Positions 5,600 to 9,745 of a DNA stretch of 9,745 nucleotides are shown here, one piece after another. The stretch's first letter is position 1. Every line of letters starts with the position of its first letter. The notes below the pieces were generated by a model. It saw nothing but the letters and a program-made list of their open reading frames with translations, was not told the DNA's origin and did not search any database. The DNA comes from Deltaproteobacteria bacterium (GTDB lineage Bacteria; Desulfobacterota; Desulfuromonadia; Desulfuromonadales; Geopsychrobacteraceae), in NCBI GenBank assembly GCA_009993495.1, contig JAACTI010000157.1, positions 1 through 9,745 of the forward strand, in the 5' to 3' direction. A program made the position numbers and the translations under genes.

Positions 5600-6743
5600 G
5601 ATCCATTTCTCTCCAAGCGGTGAAGACGACATCGCAGGATACCAGTTCATCGAGCCGTTTGTCATACTCTGTGACTAATTCTTGCCAGTCGTAGCCGGAG
5701 ACCTGGGTGCGCAGTTCTGCTGGTGCCGGTCGCGGGTTGTGCAGCAACTGCCGCAGGCGCTGAAGTAAATCGTCAAAATTTTCATAAAGATAGGCCTGCT
5801 GCAAGGCTGGTGGCAGATGCTCCGCATAGGCAAGGCGCTGGGGTAACAGGGGAGTACAGCCACAGTAGAGCGCCTGCACCACGCTGGCGCCAAAAAAATC
5901 GTGCAGTGACGTCACGGGGAGAATATCCGCCCGCCACAGCCAGCGGGCATAGGCGGCAAAATCTTGGGCGTAGCCGAACTGAACCACCCGCTTGCCCAGC
6001 CGTTGTCGGGCTTCGGTGAAGATGGCCGGGGCCTTGCGGTAAGATTCCCCTAAAATAGCCACCTCAAAAGCGTAGCCTTCCTGTTGCAGTAAAAACAGCG
6101 CCTCAAAAAATGGCTGCGGATTCTTGTCGTATTCCCAGCGATGATTCCAGAGAATCAGTGGTGGCGACTGGGGGTGCCGTGGTTTTGGGGGTTGGTACTG
6201 GTCAAGATGTTGCAGATCAAGCCCCAGGGGTAAATGCCCGCATTTGTCCTCCAGCGCCGTCAACCCCTGCTCTTCCCGATGGTCGGGAAAGCTGCGCAAA
6301 AATTCCGGCAGAGCACTAAGGAAACTGTCGCGATGATAGCGCGAATTGAACAGCACCCTGTCGGCGGCCAGGGCACTGGTGTAATTGATGAAGGCATAAT
6401 GGGCGTCGCGTTGGTGCTGTCGATCGGCATCGTCGGGTGACCAGGGATAGGTGAGCTGGTTTTCGTGGAAATACAGGGCCACCGGCAGATTGGCGGTTTT
6501 TTTACGCGTCAGGGCCAGAAAGCTGGTGAGATCGAGCATGTCGGTGGCCAGCAACAGGTCGGGATCTTCGGCGGTGCGCAGAAACTCTTGCGCCAGGGAC
6601 ACCGCGCCGCCGTGCATGCGCCATTTCCAGTAGCGGCCCTCCAGGGCTAAAATCTGCACCTGATGGCGGCTGAAACGCGCAAATTCTTCGGCCCATGCGG
6701 CATGGGAACCGGCATAAAATGGTTCAATTAAACAAATCTTCAC
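5592..6743 (-). CDS. DUF3524/GTDC1-type glycosyltransferase, probable tRNA-queuosine alpha-mannosyltransferase
   Basis: A 383-residue GT-B glycosyltransferase. The N-terminal half carries the DUF3524 signatures IEPFYAGSHAAWAEEF (6-21), LEGRYWKWRMHG (34-45), DLLLATDMLDL (62-72), YFHENQLTYPWSPDDAD (91-107) and FINYTSALAADRVLFNS (117-133). The C-terminal half has LPLGLDL, ILWNHRWEYDKNP and the donor-site segment HDFFGASVVQALYCGC. These blocks match human GTDC1, now known as QTMAN, which mannosylates queuosine-34 of tRNA-Asp using GDP-mannose. The bacterial acceptor and sugar are inferred by homology. The usual EX7E donor motif reads D-x7-Q: both glutamates are changed, and the second is CAG. It starts at GTG 6743, overlapping the stop of the MscS gene by four bases, and ends eight bases inside the MYG1 gene, suggesting strict coexpression. 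Confidence 0.85.
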   Translation of the reverse strand: MKICLIEPFYAGSHAAWAEEFARFSRHQVQILALEGRYWKWRMHGGAVSLAQEFLRTAEDPDLLLATDMLDLTSFLALTRKKTANLPVALYFHENQLTYPWSPDDADRQHQRDAHYAFINYTSALAADRVLFNSRYHRDSFLSALPEFLRSFPDHREEQGLTALEDKCGHLPLGLDLQHLDQYQPPKPRHPQSPPLILWNHRWEYDKNPQPFFEALFLLQQEGYAFEVAILGESYRKAPAIFTEARQRLGKRVVQFGYAQDFAAYARWLWRADILPVTSLHDFFGASVVQALYCGCTPLLPQRLAYAEHLPPALQQAYLYENFDDLLQRLRQLLHNPRPAPAELRTQVSGYDWQELVTEYDKRLDELVSCDVVFTAWREMDHG

Positions 6744-9133
6744 GGTGTCTTCAAATCTTCTTTGGCTTTCAGCGTTTGCAGCAGATTATCATCGACACTG
6801 CGCAGATGCAGGTCGCGTTGCGGAAAGGGAATTTCAACCTTGGCCTCGCGGAAACGGCTGTCGATTTGCTGGAGAACTTCGCTGCGGATGCGGAAACTTT
6901 TATTGATGTCGTTGATGTACATACGAATTTCAAAATCGAGGGAACTGGCACCAAAACCCATGAAAAGGATTGCCGACTCCTGGGCTTTATTGTTCTCGGG
7001 GTGGTTGGTGGCAATTTCGCTGAGAATTTTCATCACCAGGGGTACATCACTGCCGTAGGCGACGCCCACCGGTACTTTAAGCCGGGCCATGCTCGAACTA
7101 TGCGTCCAGTTGGTGACCTTTTCGGCAATCAGCTGCGAGTTGGGAACAATAATTTCAGCATGTTCAATGGTCTTTACGACGGTAGAGCGCAAGCCGATTT
7201 TGCTGATCGTGCCCCATTCGTCGTTGACGACAATCAGATCTCCTACCTTGATGGGCCGTTCAAACAACAAAATCAGTCCCGACAGGAAATTGTTAATAAT
7301 GTCCTGCAAGCCAAAGCCGATGCCAACTCCCAGGGCTCCCAGCACCACCACGAAATTCTGGACACTCATGCCCAGCAGGCTGAGAACGCCGAGGAATCCG
7401 AAGGTAATAATTCCGTAGTGAATCAGTTTTTTAATTGCGTCACGCACCCCGCGATCAATTTCTTTGCCCGATGACATCTGGGCCTCGACCAGGGCTTGAA
7501 CCAGCCAGGAAACCTGAATTGCCAGGTAGGATGCCACGGTGGCCAAAAATACCATGGTGAGGCTGATTCTCAGGGGCCCAATTTCAAGAGCAAGCTCGCC
7601 CAGGCTTGACCAGGCCTCGTCGCTTGAGACATACAGATGCCAGAGCGGCAGCAGGTGCAAAAGACAATAGATGGCGACGCAGACTTTCAGAATAAATTGA
7701 AGCCTCAGGGCCAGCTCTGACGCAAAATTTTGGAAAAAACTCTTTTGAATCAGCCGGGGATGATGAAGGAACAAGCTGATAGCACCCTGACCCAGACGCA
7801 GAATGATAGCGGCAAACAGCAACAGAAAGCCGCTTTCAAAACCGGCGCGCAGCAGCCAGTGGGATAAATTTGTGTAACCAGCAAATTGCGCCAGGAGCGT
7901 TATCAGCAGCAAGCCCATGAACAGACGCAGCAGATAAACAAAATTTCTTTCCGTCGCCGCTTTTCGCAGTTGGCTGAATAAAATAACCAGCAAGCCCACA
8001 CAGAGGGCGGTAATTGCCAGACGATACAGTGGCAGGGGCAAATTTGTCAGCCTCAGGCCTGTGGTAACAATGTAAAAAAAGGTAGCCAGAACCAGTAAAT
8101 AATAGTGTTTTCGACTGGCGATGAGTTTTTCCAGCAGAATTATAACCGCCACTCCTCCCGCGCCATTGAGGACAAAACGCACCAGAGCCGGTGGTGCCGG
8201 CAGCAGGTTGGTGCCGATGAGTACGGCAACAAAGATCGCGGTGGCAAAGGGATGCAAGTAGACAAACAGGCAATTTTCGGTGTTTTTCAGATGCTGCCGG
8301 TAGCGGAAAATTCCCCAGGGGATCAAACAGAGCCCCAGCAGCATCAGGGCGAAGACCCAACTCTGCTGTTTAAAGTAATGGGTGTCCAATTGGAGGATGT
8401 CCGTCCATCCTTCGCGGATATTGGGCCAGGAGTTGGCGCGCAGTTCGGAATGAAACTCCGGGGAAAAAAGCATGGGTGTGGTCTGTTGAAAGGTTGATTT
8501 ACGCTGGGTTTTCAGAACCTGATCCAGGCCTTCCAGTTCATGGATCACCTCTTGCTGCAGGCTGCTGCTACGTTCCTGTAGCCGGAGAATATCCGGGGCA
8601 ATGGCTTGTACTGATTCCTCAAGTTGGTTTAGTTGAGCGCTGATGCGTGTTAGCGTGGCGGCGGGCAGTTGAGCACCTTTATTCTGGGGTTTTTTACGCC
8701 AGTCGCGCCAGAAAGCAGATTCCTGGTCTAGGCTGGCGTTGATGCTCTCAAGCTCGGTCTGCTGTCGCGCCATTTGTTCTTGCAGATCATCCAGACTGTT
8801 TTTTAGTTTTACATAGCTGTTTCTGACCCGGCCAAGACGATCCTCGTACCAGGTTTCCGGTCTGCCCAGGGTCTTGGTTCGGTCGCGCAAGGTTTGCAAC
8901 TGCTGTGACAGGCGCAGGTAGTCTTTTTGCGGCACGCTTAAATTTTCCAGCTGTTGCAGGCGTTTCTGACTTTTTTCGACAAAGTCATTGAGCATCCCGA
9001 GACGTGAGCCCAGCTCGCCAAGGCCTGGTGATGCTTCAGGGGAAGGCTCGGTGGTGGCGGCCAGGCCCGGCAGACAAAGGGTCAAATTCAAAATCAGGAT
9101 CAGGCACAGACACAGGTTGCGTATCAGGGGCAT
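6740..9133 (-). CDS. Large MscS-family mechanosensitive ion channel with periplasmic coiled-coil domain
   Basis: A 797-residue membrane protein. Residues 1-26 are a signal peptide. Residues about 35-215 are polar, Leu/Gln/Glu-rich and coiled-coil-like, as in the periplasmic part of MscK/MscM channels. About 10-11 hydrophobic helices follow between 258 and 625. The last is the pore helix, with the small-residue pattern LGALGVGIGFGLQDIINNFL (598-617), then the MscS beta-domain signature LLFERPIKVGDLI (622-634), GTISKIGLRST and IVPNSQL, and a cytoplasmic alpha/beta vestibule to about 775. Such channels open under membrane tension and release solutes during osmotic downshift. At about 800 residues it is longer than MscS (286) and shorter than MscK (about 1120). 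The ATG at 9133 fits the signal peptide and GGAGAA (9141-9146); a TTG at 9172 in the same frame is less likely. It is the first gene of a three-gene overlapping unit. Confidence 0.94.
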   Translation of the reverse strand: MPLIRNLCLCLILILNLTLCLPGLAATTEPSPEASPGLGELGSRLGMLNDFVEKSQKRLQQLENLSVPQKDYLRLSQQLQTLRDRTKTLGRPETWYEDRLGRVRNSYVKLKNSLDDLQEQMARQQTELESINASLDQESAFWRDWRKKPQNKGAQLPAATLTRISAQLNQLEESVQAIAPDILRLQERSSSLQQEVIHELEGLDQVLKTQRKSTFQQTTPMLFSPEFHSELRANSWPNIREGWTDILQLDTHYFKQQSWVFALMLLGLCLIPWGIFRYRQHLKNTENCLFVYLHPFATAIFVAVLIGTNLLPAPPALVRFVLNGAGGVAVIILLEKLIASRKHYYLLVLATFFYIVTTGLRLTNLPLPLYRLAITALCVGLLVILFSQLRKAATERNFVYLLRLFMGLLLITLLAQFAGYTNLSHWLLRAGFESGFLLLFAAIILRLGQGAISLFLHHPRLIQKSFFQNFASELALRLQFILKVCVAIYCLLHLLPLWHLYVSSDEAWSSLGELALEIGPLRISLTMVFLATVASYLAIQVSWLVQALVEAQMSSGKEIDRGVRDAIKKLIHYGIITFGFLGVLSLLGMSVQNFVVVLGALGVGIGFGLQDIINNFLSGLILLFERPIKVGDLIVVNDEWGTISKIGLRSTVVKTIEHAEIIVPNSQLIAEKVTNWTHSSSMARLKVPVGVAYGSDVPLVMKILSEIATNHPENNKAQESAILFMGFGASSLDFEIRMYINDINKSFRIRSEVLQQIDSRFREAKVEIPFPQRDLHLRSVDDNLLQTLKAKEDLKTP

Positions 9134-9140
9134 TTTTCTG

Positions 9141-9146
9141 TTCTCC
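9141..9146 (-). promoter_or_regulatory. Ribosome binding site deciding the MscS gene start
   Basis: On the minus strand GGAGAA lies seven bases before the ATG at 9133 and supports that start over the in-frame TTG at 9172. The latter would add 13 residues in front of a normal signal peptide. Confidence 0.6.
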
Positions 9147-9244
9147 AGCCAAGGCGTAAAGCAGGGCTTCAAAGTCTAGCATTTTCTGTGCGCCCGGCGA
9201 AGTATTATGTCGCGCTGAAGGTGACGTCGGTGATTGTGTCGATG

Positions 9245-9288
9245 ACGCGGACCCTCCGCGTGGGGACAAGTGAAAAGGGACAGTTAAT
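9245..9288 (+). repeat. Perfect hairpin plus GGGACA words, possible REP-like element remnant
   Basis: ACGCGGA (9245-9251) and TCCGCGT (9255-9261) form a seven-bp perfect stem with a CCC loop. GGGGACAAGT and AGGGACAGTT (a near-duplicate) follow, ending at TTAATTAA. A short GC-rich hairpin next to a conserved short word is the layout of REP units mobilised by REP-associated tyrosine transposases. No transposase is present here, and one copy cannot prove repetition. Confidence 0.35.
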
Positions 9289-9372
9289 TAAGCCACTTAT
9301 TTATTCGCGCCAGCTCTGTATGGTGAATAATTCCGGAGAATTTTGTGCAAAAATTGGGGTTGTTTTGCTCGC

Positions 9373-9390
9373 TGTGAATTTTTCTTCACA
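9373..9390. promoter_or_regulatory. Perfect dyad TGTGAA-N6-TTCACA, possible operator
   Basis: TGTGAA and TTCACA are exact reverse complements around TTTTTC, 140 bases before the lipoprotein ATG. The half-sites recall CRP/FNR-family boxes, but the TGTGA to TCACA spacing is eight rather than six bases. The regulator is unknown. Confidence 0.3.
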
Positions 9391-9405
9391 ACCACGCGCT
9401 AAAAA

Positions 9406-9419
9406 ATAAATTAATTTAT
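9406..9419. promoter_or_regulatory. 14-bp perfect AT palindrome
   Basis: ATAAATTAATTTAT is its own reverse complement and lies 111 bases before the lipoprotein start. Its position upstream of a single gene fits an operator or an UP-element-like region. In AT-rich DNA such palindromes also arise by chance. Confidence 0.25.
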
Positions 9420-9529
9420 CTGGAACGGGTTTTAACGTCTGGTTGATAGTGACAATGATTTCAGACGCGAAAATATGCCGAAGGAACAACTCAAAAAGAA
9501 GGTAAACGACGAACAACACAGGAGGTTTC

Positions 9530-9745
9530 ATGCTAAAGAAAAGGAACATTTGGAAAAATCTGGGTTTTATGGTGCTGGCGGCAATGGCTGCGCTTACTCT
9601 GGCGGGGTGTAACAACAGTTCTTCATCCCCTCCGATTGTCCCGGTTGAGCCGATTGCGCCGACAGTGCTGGTCACCGATACCGCTGGCGTTGTTGTTGAA
9701 GGTGCGACTGTGTATGCCATTCCGGCGGCGGACGTTGCCGCGATC
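9530..9745 (+). CDS. Lipoprotein with carboxypeptidase-regulatory/Ig-like domain, 3' end missing
   Basis: 72 codons are visible from ATG 9530 and the frame runs off the window. AGGAGG (9520-9525) lies four bases upstream. Residues 1-26 are a lipoprotein signal peptide with basic residues KKR (3-5), a hydrophobic core and a lipobox LAGC with the acylated Cys at 27. Asn at +2 gives no clear inner-membrane retention signal, so the outer membrane is plausible. A Ser/Pro-rich linker follows. Then TVLVTDTAGVVVEGATVYAI (about 45-64) resembles the first strands of a carboxypeptidase-regulatory-like or Ig-like beta-sandwich, common in large surface proteins and secreted cytochromes of deltaproteobacteria. 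Full length and function cannot be seen. Confidence 0.85.
   Translation, partial: MLKKRNIWKNLGFMVLAAMAALTLAGCNNSSSSPPIVPVEPIAPTVLVTDTAGVVVEGATVYAIPAADVAAI

Larger units (their letters stand above)
9134..9529. other. 396-base divergent intergenic region, dyad-rich
   Basis: This gap separates the MscS-led unit (minus) from the lipoprotein gene (plus), so it should hold both promoters. On the minus strand CATAAT (9203-9208) resembles a -10 but lacks a matching -35. On the plus strand TTGATA (9443-9448) resembles a -35 without a good -10. The gap holds a GC-rich perfect hairpin (9245-9261) followed by GGGACA-type words, then AT-rich DNA with serial short inverted repeats: AATTC/GAATT 9329-9342, GCAAAA/TTTTGC 9347-9368, TGTGAA/TTCACA 9373-9390 and a palindrome at 9406-9419. 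I see no credible gene in it. Confidence 0.55.

Noticed and set aside
4907..5623. 238-codon plus-strand open frame antisense to the MYG1-like gene
   Set aside because: No recognisable motifs; it mirrors a gene with clear family blocks and lacks a convincing ribosome binding site.
6695..7474. 259-codon plus-strand open frame antisense to the MscS C-terminus
   Set aside because: The opposite strand encodes the conserved MscS beta domain; this frame looks like a coding shadow.
9036..9269. 77-codon minus-strand frame overlapping the MscS start, with an internal ATG at 9182
   Set aside because: Low-complexity Pro/Ser/Asp-rich product and overlap with the MscS signal peptide; at most an upstream reading frame.
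9373..9390. CRP binding site reading of TGTGA...TCACA
   Set aside because: The half-sites are eight bases apart instead of six, so it does not fit CRP; kept only as an unassigned dyad.
9421..9440. Sigma-54 promoter reading of TGGAACG with downstream TTAAC
   Set aside because: The -12 GC element is missing.

Overview
The window looks like chromosomal DNA from an anaerobic, metal- or sulfur-respiring deltaproteobacterium, probably of the Desulfuromonas/Geobacter/Pelobacter type. The basis is indirect: a small periplasmic multiheme cytochrome, selenophosphate synthetase, an Fe-S Old Yellow Enzyme and a surface-type lipoprotein with a regulatory-like beta domain, at moderately high GC. No rRNA, tRNA, CRISPR array or complete mobile element is visible.

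Left part (1-2811). The window opens inside selD (selenide, water dikinase; the catalytic N-terminus lies outside). A 55-residue TatA/TatB-like protein follows 21 bases later. Two minus-strand genes come next: a tetraheme class III cytochrome c (1180-1500) and an NADH:flavin oxidoreductase with a C-terminal 4Fe-4S motif (1744-2811). A strong hairpin lies between them.

Middle (2812-4722). A 211-base divergent promoter region leads to cmoA and cmoB, which overlap by four bases (GTGA). Together they make 5-oxyacetyluridine (cmo5U) at the tRNA wobble base. cmoB contains a perfect 12-bp inverted repeat.

Right part (4760-9133, minus strand). Three tightly coupled genes are read in the order large MscS-type channel, then DUF3524/GTDC1-type glycosyltransferase, then MYG1-family hydrolase. 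They overlap by 4 and 8 bases. The glycosyltransferase resembles tRNA-queuosine alpha-mannosyltransferase. The window ends with a 396-base divergent intergenic region rich in short dyads and possibly carrying a REP-like remnant, then the start of a lipoprotein gene.

The most interesting theme is decoding. selD, cmoA/cmoB and the queuosine-mannosyltransferase homologue can all feed modification of tRNA position 34, and a MYG1-type putative RNA exonuclease is coupled to the last of them. The bacterial queuosine glycosyltransferase, coupled to MYG1 and a mechanosensitive channel, is the best candidate for an undescribed function.
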